A stretch of DNA of 64,000 bases from Vogesella aquatica (GTDB taxonomy: Bacteria > Pseudomonadota > Gammaproteobacteria > Burkholderiales > Chromobacteriaceae): assembly GCF_028548455.1 (NCBI RefSeq), contig NZ_JAQQLF010000002.1, positions 124,001 through 188,000 of the forward strand, in the 5' to 3' direction. This document shows, in pieces, positions 19,150 through 29,808 of this stretch. Position numbers and translations under genes: made by a program. The notes beneath the pieces are model-generated. The model saw nothing but the letters and a program-made list of their open reading frames with translations. It made no database searches and was not told the DNA's origin. Every line of letters begins with the position of its first letter. The stretch's first letter is position 1.

Positions 19150-19163
19150 ACAGAACATTCTGT
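19150..19163. promoter_or_regulatory. Inverted repeat upstream of the antiporter gene
   Basis: ACAGAA and TTCTGT separated by two bases form a perfect dyad 45 bases before the start codon, in AT-rich DNA between the gloA terminator and the antiporter. It could be an operator for a helix-turn-helix dimer. No regulator is assigned. Confidence 0.3.
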
Positions 19164-19207
19164 TACAAAAAAGAGCGGTTGTGACGCCGCCAGCACAAGG
19201 AGCCCTG

Positions 19208-20602
19208 ATGACCCGTTTTACCTCTGCATTGCTGCTGAGCCTGCTACCCGGCCTGGCCCAGGCCGCCAGCCTGGATGGTGCCACGCTATCGCTGGCGTGG
19301 GGCCTGCCGTTTGCCGGCATCCTGCTGTCGATTGCCTTGTTTCCCATTTTCGCCCCCGGTTTCTGGCACCACCATTTCGGCAAGATTACCGCCGGCTGGA
19401 CATTGCTGTTCCTGCTGCCGTTTACGGCTACCTTCGGGCTTGGCACCAGCGCCGGGCTGGTGGTGCATGCGCTGATGGCCGAGTTCATACCGTTCGTGGT
19501 GTTGCTGTTTGCGCTGTACACGGTGTCCGGCGGCATTCTGGTGTGGGGCAATCTGCACGGCTCGCCGGCGCTGAATACCGGCCTGCTGGCGCTGGGCACG
19601 GTGCTGGCGTCGCTGATGGGCACCACCGGTGCCGCCATGCTGCTGATCCGCCCGCTGATCAAGGCCAACGATAACCGCCAGCACAATGTGCACGTGGTGG
19701 TGTTCTTCATCTTCCTGGTAGCCAATATCGGTGGTGGCCTCACCCCGCTGGGCGACCCGCCGCTGTTCCTGGGCTTCCTGAAAGGCGTGGACTTCTTCTG
19801 GACCGTGTCGGCCATGGCGCTGCCTGTGCTGCTGTCGGTGCTGGTGCTGCTGGCGGTGTTCTACGCTGTGGATAGTTACTACTTCCGCAAAGAAGGCGTG
19901 CTGCCGCGCGACAAGACGCCGGACGCGCCGATCAAGCTGTACGGCCTGCGCAATATCCCGCTGCTGCTGGCGATTATTGTTGCGGTATTGTTGTCGGGCT
20001 TCTGGAAGCCCGGCATCAGCTTTGACGTACTGGGTACCCCGGTAGCGCTGCAAAACCTGGTGCGCGACGGCCTGCTGCTGCTGATTGCCGCCATCTCGCT
20101 GAAGATCACCCCGCACCAGGTACGCGCCGGCAACGAGTTCAACTGGGACCCGATTCTGGAAGTGGCCAAGCTGTTTGCCGGTATCTTCATCACCATCGGC
20201 CCGGTGATCGCCGTGCTGCAGGCTGGCCAGGCCGGTGCGCTGGCGCCGCTGGTAGGCGTGGTCACTGGCCCGGATGGCGCCCCGCTGAATGCCATGTATT
20301 TCTGGATGACCGGCATCCTGTCCAGCTTCCTGGATAATGCGCCGACCTATCTGGTGTTCTTCAACCTGGCCTCGGGCGACGCGGCCACGCTGATGGGCCC
20401 GCTGTCGCAGACCTTGCTGGCCATTTCGATGGGTGCAGTATTCATGGGCGCCAACACCTATATCGGTAATGCGCCGAACTTCATGGTGAAGGCCATCGCC
20501 GAGCAGCGCGGCATCAAGATGCCGAGCTTCTTTGGCTACATGCTGTGGTCCATCGTGTTCCTGCTGCCGCTATTCGTGCTGCAAACCTGGCTGTTCTTCT
20601 GA
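19208..20602 (+). CDS. Na+/H+ antiporter-like ion permease (NhaD/CitMHS-type)
   Basis: 464 residues from ATG 19208, with a good AAGGAG Shine-Dalgarno; the longer open frame from 19067 crosses the gloA terminator. The protein starts with a possible signal-like segment and has about a dozen hydrophobic helices. The half-helix motifs GTTGAAMLLIRPLIK and GGLTPLGDPPLFLGF are typical of the ion transporter superfamily containing NhaD and the putative citrate permeases. The C-terminal GANTYIGNAPNFMVKAI repeats the NxPN theme. Na+/H+ exchange is the usual annotation; citrate or another anion cannot be excluded. Confidence 0.8.
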   Translation: MTRFTSALLLSLLPGLAQAASLDGATLSLAWGLPFAGILLSIALFPIFAPGFWHHHFGKITAGWTLLFLLPFTATFGLGTSAGLVVHALMAEFIPFVVLLFALYTVSGGILVWGNLHGSPALNTGLLALGTVLASLMGTTGAAMLLIRPLIKANDNRQHNVHVVVFFIFLVANIGGGLTPLGDPPLFLGFLKGVDFFWTVSAMALPVLLSVLVLLAVFYAVDSYYFRKEGVLPRDKTPDAPIKLYGLRNIPLLLAIIVAVLLSGFWKPGISFDVLGTPVALQNLVRDGLLLLIAAISLKITPHQVRAGNEFNWDPILEVAKLFAGIFITIGPVIAVLQAGQAGALAPLVGVVTGPDGAPLNAMYFWMTGILSSFLDNAPTYLVFFNLASGDAATLMGPLSQTLLAISMGAVFMGANTYIGNAPNFMVKAIAEQRGIKMPSFFGYMLWSIVFLLPLFVLQTWLFF

Positions 20603-20616
20603 TCCAGCGCGTAAAT

Positions 20617-20648
20617 GCCGCCGTGGCCACCAAGCCACGGCGGCTTTG
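20617..20648 (+). terminator. Terminator-like hairpin between antiporter and mpl
   Basis: Stem GCCGCCGTGG (20617-20626) / CCACGGCGGC (20635-20644) with an 8-base loop and a short TTT. A strong stem with a weak T-tract. Confidence 0.7.
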
Positions 20649-20690
20649 CGGTATGCTTCTGCCTTTCCCGCTTTCTGTCTGCAGCACATC

Positions 20691-22067
20691 ATGCATATCC
20701 ACATTCTCGGTATTTGCGGCACCTTCATGGGTGGTATCGCCGCCATCGCCAAAGCCGCCGGCCACAAGGTGACCGGCTGCGACGCCAACGTCTACCCGCC
20801 GATGAGCACCCAGCTGGAGGCCATGGGCATCGAGCTGCTGCAAGGCTTTGGCGCCGAGCAGGCCGATATCGGCGCCGACGTGTTTGTGGTGGGCAATGTG
20901 GTGACGCGCGGCAAGCCGCTGATGGAGGCCATCCTCAACCGTGGCCTGCCGTATATCTCGGGCCCGCAATGGCTGGCCGAGAACGTGCTGCACGACAAAT
21001 GGGTGCTGGCGGTAGCCGGTACCCACGGCAAGACCACCACCAGCTCGATGCTGGCGTGGATCCTGCAGGACGCCGGCCTGGCGCCGGGCTTTTTGATTGG
21101 CGGCATCCCGCAAAACTTCGGCATTTCTGCGCGCCTGCCGGGTACCCCGGCACAAGATGCTGCCAGCCAGAGCCCGTTTTTCGTGATCGAGGCGGACGAG
21201 TACGACACCGCCTTCTTCGACAAACGCAGCAAATTCGTACACTACCGCCCGCGTACCGCGGTGCTGAACAACCTGGAATACGACCACGCCGATATTTTTG
21301 CCGATCTGGCCGCCATCGAAACCCAGTTCCACCACCTGGTGCGCACCGTGCCGGGTGAAGGCCTGGTGGTGGCCAACGGCCGCGAAGCCAGCCTGCAGCG
21401 CGTGCTGGAGCGTGGCTGCTGGACGCCGGTAGAAACCTTCGGTACCGACAGCGGCTGGCAAGCCGGCGCGGCGGACGCCGACGGCAGCTTTGATGTGCTG
21501 CTGGATGGCCAGCTGCAAGGCCGCGTGGTGTGGGATGTACCGGGCGAGCACAACCGCCTCAATGCGGTGGCCGCCATTGCCGCCGCGCGCCATGTGGGCG
21601 TGACGCCGGCGGTGGCCATCGACGCGCTGTCGCGCTTTCAGAGTGTGAAGCGCCGCATGGAAGTAAAAGGCACGGTGCGCGGCATTACCGTATACGACGA
21701 CTTTGCCCATCACCCCACCGCCATCACCACCACGGTAGCCGGCCTGCGCCACAAGGTTGGCCGCAATACGCGCATCCTGGCGGTGCTGGAGCCGCGTTCC
21801 AACACCATGAAGCTGGGCACCATGAAGGCCGCGCTACCGGGCTCGCTGCAGGATGCCGACGTGGTGTTCTGCTACGGTGCGGCCAACCTGGGCTGGCGCG
21901 TGGACGAGGCGCTGGCGCCACTGGGTGACAAGGCGCACTGCTTTGACGATATCGACGCACTGGTCGCTGCCATCGTGGCCAAAGCCGCAGAGGGCGACCA
22001 GATACTGGTGATGAGCAACGGCGGTTTTGGCGGCATTCACGCCAAGCTGCTGGCGGCACTGGCCTAG
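20691..22067 (+). CDS. mpl: UDP-N-acetylmuramate:L-alanyl-gamma-D-glutamyl-meso-diaminopimelate ligase
   Basis: 458 residues from ATG 20691 (MHIHILGICGTFMGGIAAIAKAAGHKVTG). It reattaches the recycled murein tripeptide to UDP-MurNAc in peptidoglycan recycling. The Rossmann start ILGICGTFMGG distinguishes Mpl from MurC, and GTHGKTTTSSML is the ATP-binding P-loop of Mur ligases. DEYDTAFFDKRSKFVHYRP and NNLEYDHADIF are typical of Mpl, and DDFAHHPTA with LEPRSNTMKLG mark the central and C-terminal domains. Upstream in-frame ATG codons are not conserved. Two copies of the GGTTGGCCGC motif (21755, 21879) lie in the C-terminal half. Confidence 0.96.
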   Translation: MHIHILGICGTFMGGIAAIAKAAGHKVTGCDANVYPPMSTQLEAMGIELLQGFGAEQADIGADVFVVGNVVTRGKPLMEAILNRGLPYISGPQWLAENVLHDKWVLAVAGTHGKTTTSSMLAWILQDAGLAPGFLIGGIPQNFGISARLPGTPAQDAASQSPFFVIEADEYDTAFFDKRSKFVHYRPRTAVLNNLEYDHADIFADLAAIETQFHHLVRTVPGEGLVVANGREASLQRVLERGCWTPVETFGTDSGWQAGAADADGSFDVLLDGQLQGRVVWDVPGEHNRLNAVAAIAAARHVGVTPAVAIDALSRFQSVKRRMEVKGTVRGITVYDDFAHHPTAITTTVAGLRHKVGRNTRILAVLEPRSNTMKLGTMKAALPGSLQDADVVFCYGAANLGWRVDEALAPLGDKAHCFDDIDALVAAIVAKAAEGDQILVMSNGGFGGIHAKLLAALA

Positions 22068-22108
22068 CCAAGGCCAGCGCCAAGACAAAAAGCGCTTCGC
22101 GGATGTCA

Positions 22109-22138
22109 TGCCGGCCAGTTGATACTGACCGGCAATTT
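22109..22138 (+). terminator. Terminator after mpl
   Basis: Stem TGCCGG...CCGGCA with inner pairing CAGT/ACTG and loop TGAT, followed by ATTTTC. Confidence 0.75.
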
Positions 22139-22280
22139 TCTTTGGGTCTGTGTGTACCCTGTTTTCACAACGTGTGGACAAGGCCGGCCTGCTTTGCGAG
22201 CTGGCAGCAGAAATAGCCTGAACCACTCGAATCAACGATGTGTGTACCTGCGATCAAAAGTAATTTGTAAAGGGCCTGCC

Positions 22281-22312
22281 AAAATGAAAAGAGCCCTGCT
22301 GCTGCAGGGCTC
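22281..22312 (-). terminator. Terminator of ssb
   Basis: Stem GAGCCCTGC / GCAGGGCTC with loop TGCT (22291-22312). Read on the minus strand it is followed by TTTTCATTTT. Confidence 0.85.
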
Positions 22313-22349
22313 CAGGGTGAAACGTTACACTTGATGCCGCAGGTGTATT

Positions 22350-22805
22350 TTAGAACGGAATATCGTCGTCCATGTCGTCCATGCGGGCGGCAGGCTTGGG
22401 TTCCTGGCGGCGCGGGGCGGCTGGCGGGGCAGACGGTGCTTCCTGGCGGGCTGGCGGGGTGGCGCTGTAGCCGTCGTCCATTGGCGGCATATCATCGCGG
22501 CGGCCGCCTTGCAGGCTGATCTCGCTCACGCGTACGTCTGGCGACAGGCGCTTGATGCCTTCCTTGTCTTGCCATTCGCGCAGGGTCAGCTGGCCGTATA
22601 CGGTGACTTGCTGGCCTTTGTTCAGGTAGTTCTTCAGCGATTCGCCACGTTTGCCCCATACCTGGCAGCTAAACCAGTTGGTGGTTTTGCGCTCGCCAAA
22701 ACCGATGTCGCTGGCCACGCGGAAGCTCAGCACCGATTCGCCGCTGGGGGTGTAACGCAGCTCTGCGTCTGCGGCCAGGCGGCCGTCAAAAGTAATGCTG
22801 TTCAT
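22350..22805 (-). CDS. ssb: Single-stranded DNA-binding protein
   Basis: 151 residues. The N-terminal OB fold covers about 1-105 (MNSITFDGRLAADAELRYTPSGESVLSFRVASD, WFSCQVWGKRGE, YLNKGQQVTVYGQL). A low-complexity Pro/Ala/Arg linker follows, then the acidic tip ending DDDIPF, which docks replication and repair proteins. In many proteobacteria ssb and uvrA are divergent neighbours; here an MFS gene sits between them. It has its own terminator. I see no LexA-type box in front of it. Confidence 0.97.
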   Translation of the reverse strand: MNSITFDGRLAADAELRYTPSGESVLSFRVASDIGFGERKTTNWFSCQVWGKRGESLKNYLNKGQQVTVYGQLTLREWQDKEGIKRLSPDVRVSEISLQGGRRDDMPPMDDGYSATPPARQEAPSAPPAAPRRQEPKPAARMDDMDDDIPF

Positions 22806-22887
22806 GGAATCCTCCGAAAAATCTGTTCAATGTGTGGGGCGATAGCGTGTACCACCCTGCAGGGCTGCGTCAGCCCTGCGTATGTTT

Positions 22888-24261
22888 TCAGGCCTGGGCC
22901 GGGTAAGTGCTGGCAATCAGGGCGCGGGCGCTGGCTTCGTCCCAGCCTTGCTGGGCTACTTTCAGGAAAGCTACCCGCTCGTCCAGCATGATGACCACTT
23001 CGCTGACGCCTTGTACCGCCAGCAGCTGGCGCGATAGGGTGGCCACATCGCCCTGCCAGGTGTCACCAATGTGGAACATCTGCGTTTTTACTGCCTTGGG
23101 TGGCGTCATGGTAAACGACAACCATAGCCAGCTACCCATCAGCAGGCTGGTAAAGCCGAATACGCCAGCGGCACCGTGGTGGCTGTACAGCCAGCCGCCC
23201 AGCGCGGCGCCCAGAAACAGGCCTAGCGATTGCGCCGTATTATACACGCCGATGGCGGTGCCCTTCGCGTCGGCTGGGGCGATTTTCGAGATCAGCGACG
23301 GCAGTGTCGCTTCCAGAATATTGAAAGCAATGAAATACAGCGCCAGCCAGGTGACGATCAGCCAGAAGCTGGACAGCGCCAGCGCCATGCCCAGCTGGGC
23401 GGCGGTCATCAGCGCCACGGCGGCCACGAACACCTGCTTGAGCTTGGCCTTTTTCTCGCCGTAGATAATGGCCGGCACCATCAAAAAGAAGCCGGCTACC
23501 ACTACCGGCAGGTACACCTGCCAGTGTTCGGACTTATCCAGGCCGCCGGTGCTGGTGAGCGCGAAGGGGATGGTGACAAACATCGCCATCTGCGCGGCGT
23601 GCAGGGCAAAGATGCCGTAGTTCAGCCGTAGCAGCTCCGGGTGGCGCAGTACGGCGGGCAGGCGCGCGGTATTGGTGCCGGTATCGGAGTGAAAGCGCGA
23701 TACGGCAGGGTCGGGGATGATCTTCCATACGCCTACCAGTGCCATCAGCGAGAGTACGCCGGTAAGGGTAAAGATGCCGTCCACGCCGATGTGCTTGGCC
23801 AGCAGCGGGCCCAGTACCAGGCTGACGGCAAAGGTGGTGCCGATGCTCATGCCTATCATGGCCATGGCGCGGGTACGGTTTTCTTCGCGGGTAAGGTCGG
23901 CCAGCAGGGCGGTAATGGCGGCCGAGATGGCACCCGCGCCCTGGATCACGCGGCCCAGCATCAGCCAGTAGATGTCGTCGGCCTGGGCGGCAATAAAGCT
24001 GCCGGCGGCAAACAGCAGCAAGCCGGCGTAGATCACTTTTTTGCGGCCAACCTTGTCCGACAGCATGCCCAGTGGCAGCTGCAGCATGGCTTGTACCAGG
24101 CCATAGCTACCCAGCGCAATGCCGATCAGCGCATGATTATCGGCGCCTTTCAGCGTGGTGGCGTACAGGGCGAATACGGGCAGAATCAAAAACATGCCCA
24201 GCATGCGCAGGGCGTAAACACCGGCCAAACCCAGGCTGGCGCGCAGTTCTAATGCAGTCAT
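22888..24261 (-). CDS. MFS transporter of YajR type with C-terminal soluble domain
   Basis: 457 residues with twelve predicted membrane helices. MFS motif A is present after helix 2 (GMLSDKVGRKKVIYAG). After the last helix there is a soluble tail of about 70 residues (MFHIGDTWQGDVATLSRQL...VVIMLDERVAFLKVAQQGWD), matching the small ferredoxin-like domain at the C-terminus of E. coli YajR. Substrate unknown; a drug or metabolite/proton exchange is usual for the family. It lies in the same direction as ssb, 82 bases upstream of it, and is divergent from uvrA. The KVGRKK stretch is encoded by a GGTTGGCCGC copy. Confidence 0.88.
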   Translation of the reverse strand: MTALELRASLGLAGVYALRMLGMFLILPVFALYATTLKGADNHALIGIALGSYGLVQAMLQLPLGMLSDKVGRKKVIYAGLLLFAAGSFIAAQADDIYWLMLGRVIQGAGAISAAITALLADLTREENRTRAMAMIGMSIGTTFAVSLVLGPLLAKHIGVDGIFTLTGVLSLMALVGVWKIIPDPAVSRFHSDTGTNTARLPAVLRHPELLRLNYGIFALHAAQMAMFVTIPFALTSTGGLDKSEHWQVYLPVVVAGFFLMVPAIIYGEKKAKLKQVFVAAVALMTAAQLGMALALSSFWLIVTWLALYFIAFNILEATLPSLISKIAPADAKGTAIGVYNTAQSLGLFLGAALGGWLYSHHGAAGVFGFTSLLMGSWLWLSFTMTPPKAVKTQMFHIGDTWQGDVATLSRQLLAVQGVSEVVIMLDERVAFLKVAQQGWDEASARALIASTYPAQA

Positions 24262-24388
24262 GTGTATGCGTATAGAGAGGTGGCAAACGGGCAGCTGCCG
24301 TCGTGGCAGGGCTGCCGGTGGCCAGTGTAGCGGGGTTTTCCTGCCGTGCTGTGACGGTGTGTAAACCCTGCTGGCTATGTGGCCTGCT

Positions 24389-24426
24389 CAGGCTGCTGGA
24401 GCCTGCTGCAATAAGTCCGGTATAGT
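24389..24426 (+). promoter_or_regulatory. Probable uvrA promoter region with a small dyad
   Basis: TATAGT at 24421-24426 is a plausible -10 element about 30 bases before the uvrA start. A perfect dyad CAGGCT / AGCCTG with a 5-base spacer (24389-24405) overlaps where the -35 would be. No CTGT-N8-ACAG LexA box is visible here. Confidence 0.3.
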
Positions 24427-24457
24427 AGCAGGTTCCCCGATTCACGGTGAGACAGGC

Positions 24458-27283
<2,826 letters not shown>

Positions 27284-27358
27284 GCGACAGGCAATGGCTA
27301 AAATGCAGTTAGAATCAGCTACCGGGCTGCATCGTGGCAGCTCGCTAAAGGGGAAAGC

Positions 27359-27802
27359 ATGTTAACGCTAGGCAAGATCGACCATATCCATATCCGCGTC
27401 AGCGACGGCGCCAAGGCCGCCGAGTGGTACGACCGCGTACTGGGCCTGGCACCGGATGCCCGCTTCAAGCACATGCAGGAAGGCCCGCACAGCGCCATGA
27501 TGCTGGCCAACCCCAGCGGCACCGTGCGCCTGGCGGTAAGCGAAGAACCCGGCGCCGGCTGCCTGGCGGGTGCGGTGGCCTTTGTGGTGAGCGGGCAGGA
27601 CTTTCTGGAGTGGATAGACCAGTTGGCCGGCGAGCGCGTGCTGAACCGCGACGGCCAGACCATCGCCCGCGACAGCGTGCACGACCACGGCTTTTTCTGC
27701 TCGATTTCGTTTGTGGACCCGTTTGGCAACCCGTTCGAGATTGTCAGCTACGACCACACCTGGCTATCGGGCAAGCTCAAGCTGAAACGCCAGCCGGCCT
27801 GA
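27359..27802 (+). CDS. VOC-superfamily protein (glyoxalase/bleomycin-resistance fold)
   Basis: 147 residues with a strong GGGGAAAGC ribosome site. Two babab modules are recognisable: IDHIHIRVSDGAKAAEWYDRVLGL at the N-terminus and FCSISFVDPFGNPFEIVSYD near the end. Possible metal ligands are His9 or His11, and the Glu in FEIVSYDH. The exact reaction (dioxygenase, lyase or binding protein) cannot be assigned from sequence. It is monocistronic with its own terminator. Confidence 0.85.
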   Translation: MLTLGKIDHIHIRVSDGAKAAEWYDRVLGLAPDARFKHMQEGPHSAMMLANPSGTVRLAVSEEPGAGCLAGAVAFVVSGQDFLEWIDQLAGERVLNRDGQTIARDSVHDHGFFCSISFVDPFGNPFEIVSYDHTWLSGKLKLKRQPA

Positions 27803-27859
27803 CGGCTGGCCTGGGCTACTGTGGCCCGTTGTTGCAATCACCCGCCGCCTGACCGCGTA

Positions 27860-27892
27860 ATGCCAGTCAGTTAACGCTGACTGGCATTTTTT
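27860..27892 (+). terminator. Terminator after the VOC gene
   Basis: Perfect 11-base stem ATGCCAGTCAG / CTGACTGGCAT with loop TTAACG and a T6 tail. Confidence 0.92.
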
Positions 27893-28002
27893 GCTTAGGG
27901 ATTTTAAGAGGCGTGGGTGTCCGCTATGCGGACGTTGCTTACATGCCGTTTCCGCCCGTGACCGAGCGAGGCAAGCGCAGCGTCGCGAGGGAGTAAGACG
28001 GG

Positions 28003-28029
28003 AAAGGGGGCGGGTTGCCGCCCCCTTTT
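28003..28029 (+). terminator. Strong GC-rich terminator-like hairpin
   Basis: AAAGGGGGCGG pairs with CCGCCCCCTTT around a GTTG loop, ending in TTTT. The gene before it already has a terminator at 27860, so this one implies a separate transcript. Confidence 0.7.
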
Positions 28030-28039
28030 CTATCGTGGA

Positions 28040-28056
28040 GCGAATCAGAGATTCGC
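28040..28056. repeat. 17-base palindrome, copy 1 of 3
   Basis: GCGAATC-AGA-GATTCGC, followed by ACGCA. Confidence 0.85.
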
Positions 28057-28137
28057 ACGCAGACCCCGCAAGCCGGGGCTGCTCGGAACACCGTCCAAAA
28101 TGGCAGGCCCCAGGCGCCGCCGAACTCGCATCACTGA

Positions 28138-28154
28138 GCAAATCAAAGATTTGC
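28138..28154. repeat. 17-base palindrome, copy 2 of 3
   Basis: GCAAATC-AAA-GATTTGC, followed by ACGTA. The changed base pair keeps the stem intact compared with copies 1 and 3. Confidence 0.85.
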
Positions 28155-28204
28155 ACGTAAATCGCTAACGGCTCGGGGCTCAAGCAAATCGGCGTCTTGT
28201 GCGT

Positions 28205-28221
28205 GCGAATCTTCGATTCGC
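28205..28221. repeat. 17-base palindrome, copy 3 of 3 (inverted)
   Basis: GCGAATC-TTC-GATTCGC. On the minus strand it reads with the same flanks as the others (TGA before, ACGCA after). Confidence 0.85.
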
Positions 28222-28430
28222 TCAGCACAACCCTGCGGCGCATCATTTGGGCCGGCTCGCGCCAACGGGATGGGGCGCTTCATTCACGTCCTTATACTTG
28301 AAGGCCAAGCATATTCGCCTAACTAACTGGCATTAGCTTGCCGGCAGTTTTTTCTTGCGCGCGACACCGGCATAACGATAAGTTAACGCGTCGCCCTTGC
28401 GGCCAACCTTGTTCTTTACCGGAGCCTGCC

Positions 28431-29048
28431 ATGTCACTGGCCACCTTGCTGTTGTTCCTGCCCGCCTGCTTTGCCCTCAACCTCGCCCCCGGCCCCAATA
28501 ATCTGCTGTCGATCAGCAACGCTACCCGCTACGGCTTCCGTACCGCGTGCGTGGCGGGTGTCGGCCGTTTGCTGTCGTTTGCGTTGATGATTGCGCTGGC
28601 GGCCACCGGCTTGGCCGTGGTGTTGCAGGGCTCGGTACTGCTGTTTACCGCCATCAAGCTGGCCGGTGCCGGCTACCTGTTCTGGCTGGCGTGGCAGCTG
28701 TGGCGCGCCGGCAGCCTCAGCGGCCCGGCGGATACGCGGCCGCAGCAAGGTCTGCGCGAGCTGATGCGGCAAGAGCTGTGGGTGGCCGCCGGCAACCCGA
28801 AAGCCATCCTGATCTTTACCGCCTTTTTGCCGCAGTTTGTCGATACCACCCAGCCGGTGGCGCCGCAATTTTTGCAGCTGGGCGTGGCTTTTCTGCTACT
28901 GGAGTGGGTGGCCATCGGCGTGTACGCCGCGCTGGGCGTGCAGCTCAAGCGCTGGTTTGCCACGCCGCGCGGCCAACGTGTGTTCAACCGCAGCTGCAGC
29001 GTGCTGCTGGGCGGTGCCGGCCTGGGGCTGCTACTGGCAAGGCGCTAG
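28431..29048 (+). CDS. LysE/RhtB-family amino-acid exporter
   Basis: 205 residues from ATG 28431, with GGAG upstream. The N-terminal PACFALNLAPGPNNLLSISNATRYGFR is the LysE family hallmark (the APGPN turn after helix 1). Five to six hydrophobic helices follow. It should export an amino acid such as lysine, threonine or a homoserine derivative; the substrate is not readable. It is preceded by a GCGGCCAACCTT copy and converges on the rhodanese operon, with a GGTTGGCCGC copy (29073) between. Confidence 0.9.
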   Translation: MSLATLLLFLPACFALNLAPGPNNLLSISNATRYGFRTACVAGVGRLLSFALMIALAATGLAVVLQGSVLLFTAIKLAGAGYLFWLAWQLWRAGSLSGPADTRPQQGLRELMRQELWVAAGNPKAILIFTAFLPQFVDTTQPVAPQFLQLGVAFLLLEWVAIGVYAALGVQLKRWFATPRGQRVFNRSCSVLLGGAGLGLLLARR

Positions 29049-29107
29049 CTGGGTAGGGGCTATGTGTCGCCAGGTTGGCCGCATGCTTTGACGTCATGGT
29101 GGCCAGG

Positions 29108-29144
29108 TATGAAAAAGCCTCACCTGTTTGACGGGTGAAGCTTT
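29108..29144 (-). terminator. Terminator of the rhodanese/RND operon
   Basis: Read on the minus strand: AGCTTCACC...GGTGAGGCT stem with one wobble pair, then TTTTTC. Confidence 0.75.
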
Positions 29145-29170
29145 TGCTTGTGCGGTGGCGCGTGGCAGGT

Positions 29171-29503
29171 TCAGGCTGCCTGGCGCTGGCTGGACAACAG
29201 GCTGGCCAGGCGCGCCTGGTTGCCGGCGTTCTGCACATTGGCAAAGCCGGCGCTTTGCAGCTGCTTGCAGGCCATGGCCGAGCGCATGCCGCTGGCGCAG
29301 TACAGCAGTAGCGCCGGCGGTTTTTGCTGCTTCAGCCAGTCCAGGCGGCTGGCCAGCTGGCCCAGCGGAATATTGATGGCACCGGCGGCGTGGCCGCTGG
29401 CGAATTCCCCTTGCTCGCGTACATCGATGATCAGGGCCCCTTCAGGGATGGCAGCAGCCGGTTTTGCCGGGGCGCCGAACAGTTTTTTCAACCAGTGGAT
29501 CAT
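29171..29503 (-). CDS. Single-domain rhodanese (sulfurtransferase)
   Basis: 110 residues. Rhodanese fold with DVREQGEFASGHAAGAINIP and the active-site loop YCASGMRS (Cys69), the CxxGxR form that carries a persulfide. It is the last gene of an operon running adaptor - RND pump - DUF2892 protein - rhodanese. In E. coli YgaP a rhodanese domain and a two-helix membrane part are fused; here the two parts are separate neighbouring genes. Sulfide or persulfide handling is inferred from this arrangement. Confidence 0.9.
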   Translation of the reverse strand: MIHWLKKLFGAPAKPAAAIPEGALIIDVREQGEFASGHAAGAINIPLGQLASRLDWLKQQKPPALLLYCASGMRSAMACKQLQSAGFANVQNAGNQARLASLLSSQRQAA

Positions 29504-29583
29504 GGTCTGTCCTTGTGTGTCCGGTGGATATTGTTATCGGGCGGCAGCGTTTCGCTGCCGCTAATGTTATCGACAGCAATAAA

Positions 29584-29808
29584 TCATTTCTGAAGGCAGG
29601 CTGCCTGTTCGGGCAGGCCGAGCTTTTTCAGCAGCAGGGCCAGCGGGCAGAAGTTGCTCAGCGAGTACTGCAGCAGGTTGGCGCCAACAAAGGCGGTGAG
29701 CCACAGCCAGTATTTGCTGATAAACAGCGGGCTGGCGTCGGCGCCCAGCGCCAGCGACAGCAGGATCATGCAGCCGGCAAAAAAGCGGATGGCGCGTTCG
29801 ATGGTCAT
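29584..29808 (-). CDS. Small inner-membrane protein, DUF2892/YgaP-like
   Basis: 74 residues. MTIERAIRFFAGCMILLSLALG and the later hydrophobic stretch form a two-helix hairpin; NFCPLALLLKKLGL after it is the familiar C-terminal motif of the DUF2892 family. The start overlaps the RND pump stop by 4 bases. Its partner is probably the downstream rhodanese, echoing the fused YgaP of E. coli. Confidence 0.88.
   Translation of the reverse strand: MTIERAIRFFAGCMILLSLALGADASPLFISKYWLWLTAFVGANLLQYSLSNFCPLALLLKKLGLPEQAACLQK

Larger units (their letters stand above)
27893..28430. other. Noncoding stretch rich in small hairpins; possible small RNA
   Basis: No protein-coding frame here looks real. The stretch holds a GTCCGC-TAT-GCGGAC hairpin (27919-27933), a very strong GC hairpin with T-tail (28003-28029), three related 17-base palindromes (28040, 28138, 28205), and a full GCGGCCAACCTT motif just before the LysE gene (28399-28410). 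A short transcript ending at 28029 would have the form of a small RNA, but no promoter is evident. This is the longest gene-free stretch in the window. Confidence 0.55.

Noticed and set aside
24262-24457. LexA (SOS) box upstream of uvrA
   Set aside because: No CTGT-N8-ACAG pattern is present between the MFS gene and uvrA, nor before ssb. Only a short unrelated dyad is seen.
28037-28224. CRISPR-like array from the repeated palindromes
   Set aside because: Only three copies, unequal spacing (98 and 67 bases), one inverted, and no cas genes.
29073-29082. GGTTGGCCGC copies as simple restriction sites for a GGCC enzyme
   Set aside because: A GGCC-specific enzyme would not explain conservation of the six flanking bases, and no restriction or methylase gene is in the window. 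It remains possible elsewhere in the genome.
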